From an uncultured Prevotella sp. (lineage in GTDB: Bacteria > Bacteroidota > Bacteroidia > Bacteroidales > Bacteroidaceae), in assembly GCA_946624005.1 (NCBI GenBank), contig CAMORS010000018.1:1-37032 (forward strand): a DNA stretch of 37,032 bases, given 5' to 3'. Below are positions 1 through 10,252 of the stretch, in pieces (within the stretch, counting starts at the first letter, position 1; every line of letters begins with the position of its first letter). A program made the translations under genes and the position numbers. Under the pieces are notes generated by a model, which was not told the DNA's origin, searched no databases, and was given only the letters and a program-made list of their open reading frames with translations.

Positions 1-1631
<1,631 letters not shown>

Positions 1632-1657
1632 TGAATCCATCTCTTAACCATAATCAG

Positions 1658-1695
1658 CGGGGAGAACCATCCGGCAGGATGGCCTCCCCGTTTTT
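1658..1695 (+). terminator. Intrinsic terminator after groL
   Basis: A 7-bp outer stem CGGGGAG/CTCCCCG (1658-1664 with 1684-1690) encloses a 6-bp inner stem CCATCC/GGATGG (1667-1672 with 1677-1682) and a GGCA loop. Five T residues follow (1691-1695). It should end the groL transcript. It overlaps the upstream start candidates of the following HAD gene. Confidence 0.85.
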
Positions 1696-2386
1696 GGCAT
1701 CAACGCGTGCCGTGCTGGCTTTCGATGCCGACGACACGCTGTGGGACTGCCAGACCTATTTCGATGAGGCTGAAAGACAGATGAGCCAGCTGCTGAAACG
1801 CTTCGGCGACCGTCAGACGATAGCCGACGAGCTCTACCAGACGGAACGAAAGAACATCCGCCTGACAGGCTTCGGATGCAAGGCCTTCATCCTGTCGATG
1901 ATAGAGACGGCACTCAGAGTGAGCAATCACCAGTTGAGCGGCGAGGAGATGGCAAAGGTGATGGAGGCCGGACGACAGACCCTCCTGTTGCCGGCAACGC
2001 CGCTACCTGGCGTCGAGCAGACGCTGCAATATCTCAGCGACACCGGCAAGTTCCGGATGATTCTGTTCACCAAAGGCGAGCTGCTCGACCAGCAGAACAA
2101 GTTGCAGCGCTCCGGGCTGGGCCGCTTCTTTGAGGAAGTGTACATTGTCTCTGACAAGACGGAGGAAGAATACCGCCATCTGTGTCGCCAGGAAGGCATA
2201 CAGCCCGAGCAACTGACGATGGTGGGCAACTCGTTCAAGTCGGACATCCAGCCTGTCTTGCAGCTGGGCGGCCGCGGCTTCTACATCCCCTTCCACGCCA
2301 CATGGCAGCTGGAGCAGACAGAAGAGTACGACCATCCGCAACTTGTGCGATTACAACAATTTGCCGATTTGCAACACTATTTTTAA
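1679..2386 (+). CDS. HAD-superfamily hydrolase (phosphatase-like)
   Basis: Haloacid-dehalogenase-fold hydrolase, probably a small-molecule phosphatase; the substrate cannot be read from the sequence. All four HAD motifs are present: FDADDTLWD (nucleophile and acid Asp), ILFTKGE (motif II Thr), SDKTEEEY (motif III Lys) and VGNSFKSDIQP (motif IV acids). A helical cap lies between motifs I and II. The open frame extends back to 1553 inside groL, with in-frame ATGs at 1631 (overlapping the groL stop) and 1679, and a TTG at 1694. I chose 1679 (235 residues) because the HAD core begins only 11 residues later; 1631 would add 16 low-value residues. A groL terminator covers all the ATG choices, so this gene probably depends on read-through or an unseen promoter. 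Confidence 0.85.
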   Translation: MASPFLASTRAVLAFDADDTLWDCQTYFDEAERQMSQLLKRFGDRQTIADELYQTERKNIRLTGFGCKAFILSMIETALRVSNHQLSGEEMAKVMEAGRQTLLLPATPLPGVEQTLQYLSDTGKFRMILFTKGELLDQQNKLQRSGLGRFFEEVYIVSDKTEEEYRHLCRQEGIQPEQLTMVGNSFKSDIQPVLQLGGRGFYIPFHATWQLEQTEEYDHPQLVRLQQFADLQHYF

Positions 2387-2425
2387 AGAAGTTTTGCATC
2401 ATAGTGACAGAAAAATTCTTGAATG

Positions 2426-2457
2426 TTTGTTCGGATGACTATTTTTTTGTAATTTTG
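2426..2457 (+). promoter_or_regulatory. Bacteroidetes-type promoter of pheT
   Basis: TTTG (2426-2429), a 20-nt spacer, then TAATTTTG (2450-2457) matches the Bacteroidetes -33/-7 consensus TTTG...TAnnTTTG. Transcription should begin near 2464, about 40 nt before the pheT ATG. No T-box or leader peptide is evident. Confidence 0.75.
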
Positions 2458-2503
2458 CACCCGCTTTTAAATAGTTATTCGTAAATTCGTAAATTGTAAA
2501 TCA

Positions 2504-4951
2504 ATGAATATCTCATACAAATGGCTCAAGGAGTATGTCGACTTCGACTTGACACCGCAGCAGGTGTGCGACGCCTTGACTTCTGAAGGACTGGAAGTAG
2601 ATGCACTGGAAGAGGTGCAAAGCATTCGTGGCGGACTGAAAGGACTCTATGTGGGCAAGGTGCTCACCTGCGAGATGCACCCCAACAGCGACCACCTGCA
2701 CGTGACAACCGTCGACCTGGGACGCGACGTACCCTCGCAGATTGTCTGTGGCGCACCCAATGTGGCAGCAGGACAGAAGGTCATCGTGGCCGACCTCGGA
2801 TGCACGCTCTACGACGGCGACAAGGAGTTCCAGATCAAGAAGTCGAAGCTCCGTGGCATCGACTCGTGCGGCATGATCTGTGCCGAAGACGAGATAGGCA
2901 TCGGAACGAGCCACGAGGGCATCATGGTGCTGCCCGACGATGCACAGGTGGGACAGCCCGCAGCTGAATATTTCCACTTGGAGAGCGACTGGCTCATTGA
3001 GGTGGACATCACTGCCAACCGCGCCGATGCCCTCTCTCATTGGGGCGTGGCTCGCGACCTCTATGCATGGCTCAAGCAGAATGGCTACGAGACATCGCTC
3101 CACCGTCCGTCGTGCGACAAGTTCCATGTGGACAACGAAGACCTCAATATCGACGTTGAGATAGAGAACACCGAGGCCTGCAAGCGCTATGCTTGCGTGA
3201 GCATCTCGGGCTGCGAGGTGAAGGAAAGCCCCGACTGGCTCAAGAACAAGCTCACCACCATCGGCCTGCGCCCCATCAACAATATCGTTGACATCACCAA
3301 CTACGTGATGATGGCCTACGGACAGCCGCTCCATTGCTTCGATGCCGACATGGTGACGGGCCGTAAGATTGTCGTCAAAACCATGCCCGAGGGAACACCC
3401 TTCGTGACGCTCGACGGTGTGGAGCACAAGCTCTCGGAGCGCGAACTCGCTATCTGCAACGCCGAGGAGCCGATGTGCATCGCCGGCGTGTTCGGCGGCA
3501 AGGGCAGTGGCACCTACGATACGACGCACAGCGTTGTCCTGGAAAGTGCCTACTTCCATCCCACATGGATCCGTAAGAGTGCACGTCGCCACGGACTGTC
3601 CACCGATGCTTCGTTCCGCTTCGAGCGCGGCATCGACCCCAACGGCACCATCTATGCCCTGAAACAGGCTGCCATCCTTTGTCAAGAACTGGCAGGCGGT
3701 AAGGTGAGCATGCAGATCAAGGATGTTTATCCCGCACCGCTGCCCGACTTCGAGGTCGACCTCAGCTACGACTATGTTCACCAGCTCGTAGGCAAGGAGA
3801 TTCCCGTTGACACTATCAAGAGCATCGTCACCTCGCTCGAGATGCGCATCGTCGAAGAGCGTGAGGACGGACTGAAGCTCATGGTGCCGGCCTATCGCGT
3901 AGACGTGCAGCGCCCGTGCGATGTGGTGGAAGACATCCTTCGCGTGTATGGATATAATAATGTAGAGATACCGACGCAGCTGAAGTCGTCGCTCGTCATC
4001 AAGGGCGAGGAAGACCAGAAGCACCAGATGGAGAACCTCGTGGCCGAACAGCTCGTGGGCTGCGGCTTCAACGAGATACTGAACAACTCGCTAAGCAAAT
4101 CGTCGTACTACGACGAGAATCAAGACATGGTGCGCATCTTCAACCCGCTGTCGTCCGACCTCGGCGTGATGCGTCAGACCCTGCTCTATGGCGGACTGGA
4201 AAGCATCGCCTATAATGCCAACCGCAAGAACGCCAACCTACGCTTCTTCGAGTTTGGCAACGTCTATTTCCACAACCAGGAGAAGGCCGACCCCGAGAAC
4301 CCGATGAATGCCTACAAGGAAGAGAACCATCTGGGACTCTGGGTGACAGGCAAGCGCGTGGAAGGCTCCTGGGCTCATGCCGACGAGCAGAGTTCGTTCT
4401 TCGAGCTGAAAGCCTACGTGCTGAACGTGCTGCGCCGCATCGGACTGAGCTTTGGCAGCATCGTCTTCAAGGATGGGAAGAACCCTGCCTTCAGCAAGTC
4501 GATGGCCATCGAGAACCGTGGCGGAAAGCTCTTCGCCGAGATGGGCATCGTCAATGGCGAGCTGCAGAAGAAGTTCGGCATCGCGGGCGAGGTCTATTTC
4601 GCCGAGCTCAACTGGACACAGCTCGTCAAGGCTGTGCGCAAGAACCAGGTGCTCTACCACGAAATCAGCAAGTATCCTGCCGTCAGCCGCGACCTCGCCC
4701 TGCTGCTCGACAAGAGCGTGGAGTTTGCACAGGTGGAAGCCGTGGCCTATCAGAGCGAGCGCAAGATGCTCAAGAGCGTGGAGCTGTTTGATGTCTATGA
4801 GGGCAAGAACCTGCCGGCCGGCAAGAAGTCGTATGCCGTCAACTTCATCCTGCAGGACGAGCAGCGCACGCTCAACGACAAGCAGATAGAGGCCATCATG
4901 CAGAAAATCATCAACAACTTGAAGAAGCAACTGGGCGCAGAACTTCGATAG
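2504..4951 (+). CDS. pheT: Phenylalanine--tRNA ligase, beta subunit
   Basis: Beta subunit of the alpha2-beta2 phenylalanyl-tRNA synthetase, which charges tRNA-Phe. At 815 residues it is of normal length. The N-terminus MNISYKWLKEYV is typical. An OB-fold tRNA-binding domain follows (about 40-155, with VCGAPNV and the IRG/DS CGMICAE segment), then B3/B4 (editing) and B5 domains. A catalytic-like core follows (NPLSSDLGVMRQTLL), and an FDX-ACB anticodon-binding domain ends the protein (SKYPAVSRDLALL to LNDKQIEAIM). It has its own promoter, and the alpha-subunit gene pheS is about 25 kb away rather than adjacent. The next gene, yebC, follows after 51 nt. Confidence 0.98.
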   Translation: MNISYKWLKEYVDFDLTPQQVCDALTSEGLEVDALEEVQSIRGGLKGLYVGKVLTCEMHPNSDHLHVTTVDLGRDVPSQIVCGAPNVAAGQKVIVADLGCTLYDGDKEFQIKKSKLRGIDSCGMICAEDEIGIGTSHEGIMVLPDDAQVGQPAAEYFHLESDWLIEVDITANRADALSHWGVARDLYAWLKQNGYETSLHRPSCDKFHVDNEDLNIDVEIENTEACKRYACVSISGCEVKESPDWLKNKLTTIGLRPINNIVDITNYVMMAYGQPLHCFDADMVTGRKIVVKTMPEGTPFVTLDGVEHKLSERELAICNAEEPMCIAGVFGGKGSGTYDTTHSVVLESAYFHPTWIRKSARRHGLSTDASFRFERGIDPNGTIYALKQAAILCQELAGGKVSMQIKDVYPAPLPDFEVDLSYDYVHQLVGKEIPVDTIKSIVTSLEMRIVEEREDGLKLMVPAYRVDVQRPCDVVEDILRVYGYNNVEIPTQLKSSLVIKGEEDQKHQMENLVAEQLVGCGFNEILNNSLSKSSYYDENQDMVRIFNPLSSDLGVMRQTLLYGGLESIAYNANRKNANLRFFEFGNVYFHNQEKADPENPMNAYKEENHLGLWVTGKRVEGSWAHADEQSSFFELKAYVLNVLRRIGLSFGSIVFKDGKNPAFSKSMAIENRGGKLFAEMGIVNGELQKKFGIAGEVYFAELNWTQLVKAVRKNQVLYHEISKYPAVSRDLALLLDKSVEFAQVEAVAYQSERKMLKSVELFDVYEGKNLPAGKKSYAVNFILQDEQRTLNDKQIEAIMQKIINNLKKQLGAELR

Positions 4952-5002
4952 TATTCTGTCGTAACTTCGAAATATCGAAAATCATATAAAAATCAAAAAA
5001 CA

Positions 5003-5734
5003 ATGGGAAGAGCATTCGAATATCGTAAGGCTGCCAAGCTGAAGCGATGGGGCCACATGGCCAAGACTTTTACAAAAATTGGTAAGCAAATCGCTATCGC
5101 CGTGAAGGCTGGTGGTCCGGATCCTGACATGAACCCGGGTCTGCGCGCCATCATCGCCAATGCCAAGCGCGAGAACATGCCGAAGGACAACATCGAGCGC
5201 GCCATCAAGAACGCTATGGGCAAGGACCAGAGCGACTACAAGGAGGTAAACTACGAAGGCTACGGACCTCACGGCATCGCCATCTTCGTAGAGACGCTGA
5301 CCGACAACACCACCCGCACGGTGGGCGATGTACGCTCGGTGTTCAACAAGTTCAACGGCAACCTTGGTACGCAGGGAAGTCTCGCCTTCCTCTTCGACCA
5401 TAAGGCTGTGTTCACCTTCAAGCGCAAGGACGGCATCGATATGGATGAGCTGATACTGGACCTCATCGACTACAACGTGGAAGACGAGTACGACATCGAC
5501 GAAGAAGAAGACAGCATCACCATCTATGGCGACCCGCAGAGCTTCGCAGCCATCCAGAAGCATCTGGAGGAGAATGGCTTCGAGGTGACAGGTGCTGAGT
5601 TCACCCGTATTCCGAACGACCTGAAGGACGTGACAGAAGAGCAGCGCGAGACCATCGACAAGATGGTGGAGAAGCTGGAAGACTTCGACGATGTGCAGAC
5701 TGTCTACACCAACATGAAACCCGCCGAAGAATAA
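5003..5734 (+). CDS. yebC: YebC/PmpR-family protein
   Basis: Member of the YebC/PmpR family (243 residues, usual 235-250). Family members have been described both as DNA-binding transcription regulators and as factors that help ribosomes through proline stretches; which applies here cannot be read from the sequence. Characteristic segments are MGRAFEYRKAAKLKRWGHMAK, where many homologues have GHSKW, then DNIERAIKNA, NYEGYGPHGIAI and GDVRSVFNKFNGNLG. The C-terminal half is acidic (DEEEDSITIYGDP). An AT-rich 51-nt gap follows pheT, with no clear promoter beyond a near-match TAACTTCG. It is followed after 12 nt by a small TSCPD-domain gene, so the two are probably co-transcribed. Confidence 0.93.
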   Translation: MGRAFEYRKAAKLKRWGHMAKTFTKIGKQIAIAVKAGGPDPDMNPGLRAIIANAKRENMPKDNIERAIKNAMGKDQSDYKEVNYEGYGPHGIAIFVETLTDNTTRTVGDVRSVFNKFNGNLGTQGSLAFLFDHKAVFTFKRKDGIDMDELILDLIDYNVEDEYDIDEEEDSITIYGDPQSFAAIQKHLEENGFEVTGAEFTRIPNDLKDVTEEQRETIDKMVEKLEDFDDVQTVYTNMKPAEE

Positions 5735-5746
5735 CGGTCTGATAGC

Positions 5747-5998
5747 ATGAAGCATATCACCTACCAAACGCAGGGTACCTGTTCAAAGCAGATCGACTTC
5801 GATATCGACGACGACGGACGTATCCGCAACCTACAGTTCCTTGGAGGATGCCACGGCAACCTCCAGGGAATCAGTCAGCTTGTCAACGGTATGCGCCCGG
5901 AAGACGTCAAGCAGCGTCTTGACGGCATCCGCTGCGGATATAAGAACACCAGTTGCCCCGACCAGCTCTGCCGCGCGTTGGACAACATCCCCTCATAA
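5747..5998 (+). CDS. TSCPD-domain protein (TIGR03905-like), 83 residues
   Basis: Small protein of the TSCPD-domain family, named after the conserved motif visible here as TSCPDQLCRAL near the C-terminus. The same domain is found at the end of some ribonucleotide reductases, but stand-alone copies such as this have no established role. The conserved cysteines (CSKQIDF, GGCHGNL, RCGY, TSCPDQLC) suggest metal binding or redox chemistry, which is inference. It begins 12 nt after yebC and so probably shares its transcript. The ATG at 5747 fits the family start MKHITYQTQGTCSKQI. Confidence 0.85.
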   Translation: MKHITYQTQGTCSKQIDFDIDDDGRIRNLQFLGGCHGNLQGISQLVNGMRPEDVKQRLDGIRCGYKNTSCPDQLCRALDNIPS

Positions 5999-6067
5999 AA
6001 AATGCAATAGAGCAATATTGATATTTTTTTGCACCCACATAATCAAATACCTCATAAATCAAAAGTA

Positions 6068-7348
6068 ATGAAAAAAGATCAGGTTATTTTCGACCTTATT
6101 GAGAAAGAGCACCAGCGCCAGCTGAAGGGCATGGAGCTCATCGCATCAGAGAACTTTGTTAGCGACCAGGTCATGCAGGCCATGGGGTCGTATTGTACCA
6201 ACAAGTATGCCGAGGGTTATCCCGGCAAGCGCTACTATGGTGGATGCCAGGTGGTCGACGAGATTGAAAACCTCGCCATCGAGCGTGTATGCAAGCTCTT
6301 CGGCGCTGAGTATGCCAATGTGCAGCCTCACTCTGGCGCTCAGGCCAACGCTGCCGTGCTGCTCGCCGTGCTGAAACCCGGCGACACCTTCATGGGTATG
6401 AACCTCGACCATGGCGGCCATCTCTCGCATGGTTCGAAGGTGAACACCAGCGGTATTCTCTACAATCCCATCGGCTACAACCTCAACAAGGAGACGGGCC
6501 GCGTAGACTACGACGAGATGGAGCGCCTCGCCCTGGAACACAAGCCGAAGCTCATCATCGGTGGAGGTTCGGCCTACAGCCGCGAATGGGACTACAAGCG
6601 CATGCGCGAAATCGCCGACAAGGTGGGTGCGCTGTTCATGGTTGACATGGCACACCCCGCCGGACTTATCGCAGCCGGCCTGCTCGACAACCCTGTGAAG
6701 TATGCGCACATCGTCACATCGACAACCCATAAGACCCTGCGCGGTCCGCGTGGCGGTATCATCCTCATGGGTAAGGACTTCGAGAATCCTTGGGGACAGA
6801 AGACCCCGAAGGGTGTCACGAAGATGATGTCGACCATCCTCAACAGCGCTGTCTTCCCCGGACAGCAGGGCGGTCCGCTGGAGCATGTCATCGCCGCCAA
6901 GGCTGTCGCTTTCGGCGAGGCTCTGCAGCCGGAGTTCAAGGAGTGGGCCCTGCAGGTGAAGAAGAACGCTGCCGTACTGGCCGAAGAGCTGGTGAAGCGC
7001 GGCTTCCACATCGTCAGCGGTGGCACCGATAACCACTCGATGCTCGTCGACCTGCGCACGAAGTATCCCGAACTGACTGGTAAGGTGGCTGAGAACGCCC
7101 TCGTGGCTGCCGACATCACGGTGAACAAGAATATGGTTCCGTTCGACACGCGTTCGGCCTTCCAGACTTCTGGTTTGCGTCTTGGCACCCCTGCCATCAC
7201 CACACGTGGTGCAAAGGAAGACCTGATGGTGCTCATCGCCGAGCTCATCGAGGAAGTTCTCAACGATCCGACCAACGAGGAAGTCATCGCCAAGGTTCGC
7301 GCTCGCGTCAACGAGACGATGAAGGATTATCCCCTCTTTGCCTACTAA
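6068..7348 (+). CDS. glyA: Serine hydroxymethyltransferase
   Basis: PLP enzyme that converts serine plus tetrahydrofolate to glycine plus 5,10-methylene-THF, the main source of one-carbon units. It has 426 residues from the ATG at 6068; the open frame runs back to 6029, but the extra 13 residues ([13 protein letters not shown]) are not family-like. Family motifs are [25 protein letters not shown], the PLP lysine in [13 protein letters not shown] (Lys222) and [15 protein letters not shown]-rich stretch ending TTTTTTTGCAC at 6024-6034 may hold a weak -7 element. A strong hairpin terminator follows the stop. Identity is certain. Confidence 0.97.
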   Translation: MKKDQVIFDLIEKEHQRQLKGMELIASENFVSDQVMQAMGSYCTNKYAEGYPGKRYYGGCQVVDEIENLAIERVCKLFGAEYANVQPHSGAQANAAVLLAVLKPGDTFMGMNLDHGGHLSHGSKVNTSGILYNPIGYNLNKETGRVDYDEMERLALEHKPKLIIGGGSAYSREWDYKRMREIADKVGALFMVDMAHPAGLIAAGLLDNPVKYAHIVTSTTHKTLRGPRGGIILMGKDFENPWGQKTPKGVTKMMSTILNSAVFPGQQGGPLEHVIAAKAVAFGEALQPEFKEWALQVKKNAAVLAEELVKRGFHIVSGGTDNHSMLVDLRTKYPELTGKVAENALVAADITVNKNMVPFDTRSAFQTSGLRLGTPAITTRGAKEDLMVLIAELIEEVLNDPTNEEVIAKVRARVNETMKDYPLFAY

Positions 7349-7368
7349 GCCGCATCGCATATAACCAA

Positions 7369-7410
7369 AAGCAAGCCCCTGCAAGCGAACTATCTTGCAG
7401 GGGCTTGTTT
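7369..7410. terminator. Strong hairpin between convergent glyA and the MFS gene
   Basis: A perfect 14-bp stem (7372-7385 with 7394-7407; arms CAAGCCCCTGCAAG and CTTGCAGGGGCTTG) has an 8-nt loop and is flanked by A and T residues that extend pairing. It lies 20 nt after glyA and about 30 nt beyond the end of the opposing MFS gene, so it probably terminates both directions. Confidence 0.88.
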
Positions 7411-7441
7411 GTGTCGTTTTACTATTTGGCTTCTGGCTTCG

Positions 7442-8602
7442 CTACCTCACTTTGTGCCTGACATACCAGGGATAGACCAAGAGAAGGTAGGACAGCAGGG
7501 CAACAGCCAATATCGTAAGGATGATGGTCTGGGTAAACGGACATCCGAACGAAAGAAATACTCCCAAAGCCACCCCTGTCTCCCACGACAGGAAGTAGGA
7601 ACTCTGTGATGTTCCCCGCTGGCAATGGTTGCTCAGGTTGAGAAAGGTGGTCAGCAGATGGCATCCCGCCACACCAAGCGCAAAGCCTGTCATCAGGCCT
7701 GAAAGACATTGGCTCAGAGTTGCTGCGGATGTTGCCAGCAGAGTGGCACCGGCCATGACAATAAAGCCCACGGCGATGGCAATCCTCGGGTGGCCGTCGA
7801 CTGATACCATCCTCCGTTCAAGCATCGAGCCCGCCACTCCTACGAGCATCATCAGATAAAACAGAATGGGGTGGGGGAGCGTTAAGCTGTAGCCCAATGC
7901 TGTACAGAAGCCTGCCAATATCAAAAACAAAGGCCAGGAGGCCGGTAGCAGAAAACGGTCGAGGCTGAAGTGGGGGTAGCTGTCGGACGGAGCACGGAAA
8001 GGGATAGGCACCATTTGGATGAGTACGACGGCCGCCACACACAACAATGCCATGGGCCAATAAGGACAAACCGTCGGAAGATAGCTGCCCATCAGCAATG
8101 CCATCAACGGGCCAAGGCACAGGGCTATTCGCCCGAACCACGCCGTGGCATGATTGGCACAGGTGCGCTGGAACGATTCGCAGACGTCGATGACCAAGGT
8201 GCTCGAAAGAACCATCTGGGCCAGTCCGAACATCGCACCCACAGCCATGCGCACAAGGGCAAACATCGCTGGTGAGATGTTCCATGACGTGATGTTCTGC
8301 TGCATCAGGCCGAAAAGCCACACGAAAGCAGCAAGAGACGCCACGGCAAGCTCGCAGACATGGTTGCGGCGATAGCGTTCGACGAGAAAGCTGCAAAGCG
8401 GACCAAGCAGGAACAGCCCGATGCCGTAGGCTCCCATGATACATCCCTTGGCGAAAGGGCTGAGTGGTTCGCTGCGCAGCCAACCCGCTGCTACGGCCAT
8501 CATCATGTAGACAGCCGTCGTGAGCAGTACGTTGGCAAGACTCAGCGCCGCAAAACCCTTGTGCCACAAGGTGTTGTGCGTGGGGGTTGTCTGTGCATCC
8601 AT
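7442..8602 (-). CDS. Major facilitator superfamily transporter
   Basis: Polytopic inner-membrane transporter of 386 residues with about 12 hydrophobic segments, the usual MFS size and layout. The segment FLVERYRRNHV after the second hydrophobic helix resembles the MFS loop 2-3 signature (G-x-L-x-D-R-x-G-R-R). The substrate cannot be assigned. It starts 3 nt after the panB stop and reads the same way, so the two are very probably one transcript. This could hint at a pantothenate-related or other small-acid substrate, but it may equally be chance proximity. A shared hairpin terminator lies downstream. Confidence 0.85.
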   Translation of the reverse strand: MDAQTTPTHNTLWHKGFAALSLANVLLTTAVYMMMAVAAGWLRSEPLSPFAKGCIMGAYGIGLFLLGPLCSFLVERYRRNHVCELAVASLAAFVWLFGLMQQNITSWNISPAMFALVRMAVGAMFGLAQMVLSSTLVIDVCESFQRTCANHATAWFGRIALCLGPLMALLMGSYLPTVCPYWPMALLCVAAVVLIQMVPIPFRAPSDSYPHFSLDRFLLPASWPLFLILAGFCTALGYSLTLPHPILFYLMMLVGVAGSMLERRMVSVDGHPRIAIAVGFIVMAGATLLATSAATLSQCLSGLMTGFALGVAGCHLLTTFLNLSNHCQRGTSQSSYFLSWETGVALGVFLSFGCPFTQTIILTILAVALLSYLLLVYPWYVRHKVR

Positions 8603-8605
8603 TTG

Positions 8606-9427
8606 TTAGTAGGATTCCTCTTCAGAGGGGAAGTCGTTGTTCTTCACGTCGGTGACATATTGTCCGATGGCGTTGGTCATGATCTCGTTGAGGTCGCAGT
8701 AGCGGCGCAGGAAACGAGGGCTGAAACCACGGGTCTTGCCCAACATGTCGTCAACAACGAGAATCTGGCCGTCGGTATGCCCCCCTGCTCCGATACCGAT
8801 GGTGGGGATGTGCAGATGGCGCGTCACCTGGTCGCCCAATGTGGCTGGTATCTTCTCTAAGACAACGGCGAAGCAACCGACATCGTCCAAGGCCATCGCG
8901 TCGGACATCAGTTTGTCGGCCTCGGCTTCTTCCTGAGCCCTGACGGCATACGTGCCAAACTTGTTGATGCTCTGAGGGGTCAGGCCGAGATGGCCCATCA
9001 CGGGGATGCCGGCATCGAGGATGCCTTTGATGGTGTCGATAATCTCGATGCCGCCCTCCAGCTTCAAGGCGTCGCAACCGCTCTCCTTCATCATTCTGAC
9101 GGCATTGGCCACACCTTCGTGGCGGTCTACCTGATAGCTGCCGAACGGCATGTCGCACACAACGAGGGCACGCTTCACACCACGCATGACAGAGCGTGCG
9201 TGGTAGATCATCTGGTCGACGGTCATAGGCAGCGTCGTGGCATTTCCGGCCATCACGTTGGAGGCGCTGTCGCCCACAAGGATGCCGTCGATGCCTGCAC
9301 TGTCGACAATGCTTGCTGTGGTGTAGTCGTAGGAGGTGAGCATAGAGATTTTCTCACCGCGTTGTTTCATTTCAATGTAGCGATGTGTCGTCACTTTACG
9401 ATTGTCGCTGACTAAGTATCCTGACAT
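8606..9427 (-). CDS. panB: 3-methyl-2-oxobutanoate hydroxymethyltransferase
   Basis: First committed step of pantothenate synthesis: transfers a one-carbon unit from 5,10-methylene-THF to 2-oxoisovalerate, giving ketopantoate. It has 273 residues, normal for PanB. Seen motifs are [10 protein letters not shown] near the start, the metal and substrate loop [11 protein letters not shown] (Asp53), [31 protein letters not shown] and the C-terminal PTIGIGAG. It is preceded by a good promoter and followed within 3 nt by an MFS gene. Its cofactor is made by the nearby glyA product, though the two genes are on opposite strands. Confidence 0.97.
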   Translation of the reverse strand: MSGYLVSDNRKVTTHRYIEMKQRGEKISMLTSYDYTTASIVDSAGIDGILVGDSASNVMAGNATTLPMTVDQMIYHARSVMRGVKRALVVCDMPFGSYQVDRHEGVANAVRMMKESGCDALKLEGGIEIIDTIKGILDAGIPVMGHLGLTPQSINKFGTYAVRAQEEAEADKLMSDAMALDDVGCFAVVLEKIPATLGDQVTRHLHIPTIGIGAGGHTDGQILVVDDMLGKTRGFSPRFLRRYCDLNEIMTNAIGQYVTDVKNNDFPSEEESY

Positions 9428-9458
9428 GTTCTTTTAATATAAAAAATGATTTGGGGTG

Positions 9459-9491
9459 CAAAGGTACGTAGATTTATTGGAAAGTACCAAA
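9459..9491 (-). promoter_or_regulatory. Promoter of panB, overlapping the end of the upstream HAD gene
   Basis: On the minus strand TTTG (9491-9488), a 21-nt spacer and TACCTTTG (9466-9459) match the Bacteroidetes consensus. The start of transcription should be near 9452, leaving about 25 nt of leader. The -33 box lies inside the last codons of the upstream HAD gene. Confidence 0.75.
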
Positions 9492-10133
9492 GATATCAAT
9501 GATTTTCTGCACTTTTGCGTCGTGATAGTCGCTAATGACGTAGTCGCAGAGTGGTTGCAGGGCCTGAATGTCGTTTGTGGTTGCCAGTCCGACCACCGTC
9601 ATCCCGGCATCGCGGCCCGAGCGGATGCCGTTGAAACTGTCCTCGAAGACGACACACTCTTGCTTCGACACCGACAGGCGTTCGGCTGCTGCCAGATAGC
9701 AGTCGGGGAAAGGCTTGCTGCGAGCAAAATCCTCGGCCGTCAAGATAATGTCGAACAGGTTCTTCAGGTGGGGATGGCAGCGGTAGACGTTGGCCATCTT
9801 TGCCTGGTTGCTACTGGTGACAATGGCTTTCAGTACACCCTTCGAGGATAACTGCGAAAGGAAATCGACGAACCCAGGAACAAAGGGAAATTCCATATTC
9901 CGTTCGAAGGCGTTCAGACGCTCGGTAAGCGCGCCGCGCTCGTCTTCAAGGCTACCGGTGAAATATTTTTCGAAGATCTGTCCTAACGTGCTCCCCTTGA
10001 TGGCATGGGCCAGGCCTTCCTGTTCGGGGAAATAGCGGCGACACTCCGTTTCCCAGAAGATGGTGTATTGCGGCTCTGTGTCGAACACGACACCGTCGAG
10101 GTCGAAGAGAGCTGCCTTCTTTCGTTGGTTCAT
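9474..10133 (-). CDS. HAD-family phosphatase / beta-phosphoglucomutase-like
   Basis: HAD subfamily I protein of 219 residues, of the beta-phosphoglucomutase/phosphatase type; the substrate is unknown. Motif I is LFDLDGVVFDTE, motif II is IVTSSN, motif III Lys lies in RSKPFPD, and motif IV is VVFEDSFNGIRSGRDAGM, all intact. A helical cap follows motif I, as usual for this group. The open frame extends to 10274, but the -7 box at 10168-10161 lies inside that extension, so the ATG at 10133 (MNQRKKAALFDLDG) is the only start that can be on the transcript. It has its own promoter and stands back-to-back with the lipoprotein gene at 10253. Confidence 0.9.
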   Translation of the reverse strand: MNQRKKAALFDLDGVVFDTEPQYTIFWETECRRYFPEQEGLAHAIKGSTLGQIFEKYFTGSLEDERGALTERLNAFERNMEFPFVPGFVDFLSQLSSKGVLKAIVTSSNQAKMANVYRCHPHLKNLFDIILTAEDFARSKPFPDCYLAAAERLSVSKQECVVFEDSFNGIRSGRDAGMTVVGLATTNDIQALQPLCDYVISDYHDAKVQKIIDIFGTFQ

Positions 10134-10160
10134 ACTGAATCTTTTTCTTTTTACCGGCTG

Positions 10161-10168
10161 CAAAAGTA
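10161..10168 (-). promoter_or_regulatory. -7 element of the HAD gene promoter
   Basis: TACTTTTG on the minus strand matches TAnnTTTG and lies 28 nt before the ATG at 10133. No clean TTTG -33 box is visible; the upstream stretch is very AT-rich. Confidence 0.6.
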
Positions 10169-10196
10169 CATAAAATATATAATAAATACGAATATT

Positions 10197-10228
10197 TTTG
10201 CGTTTTTCAGCACTTTCTATTAACTTTG
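10197..10228 (+). promoter_or_regulatory. Promoter of the DUF3298-like lipoprotein gene
   Basis: TTTG (10197-10200), a 20-nt spacer and TAACTTTG (10221-10228) form a full consensus match. Transcription should begin near 10235, which excludes the in-frame codon at 10226 as the translation start and favours the ATG at 10253. Confidence 0.78.
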
Positions 10229-10252
10229 CACCGAAATTATATGTATTTGCGG

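Noticed and set aside
2458..2503. T-box or phenylalanine leader peptide before pheT
   Set aside because: The leader is about 40 nt and AT-rich, with no stem-loops, no Phe-codon run and no terminator.
2513..4024. 503-residue open frame antisense to pheT
   Set aside because: Composition (His/Val/Leu/Ala-rich) is what the reverse frame of a GC-biased gene gives; no family motif, and pheT on the other strand is certain.
6146..7384. 412-residue open frame antisense to glyA
   Set aside because: Shadow of glyA with no recognisable motif; it also runs across the terminator hairpin.
9428..9473. Separate small gene between panB and the HAD gene
   Set aside because: The gap is fully explained by the panB promoter and leader.
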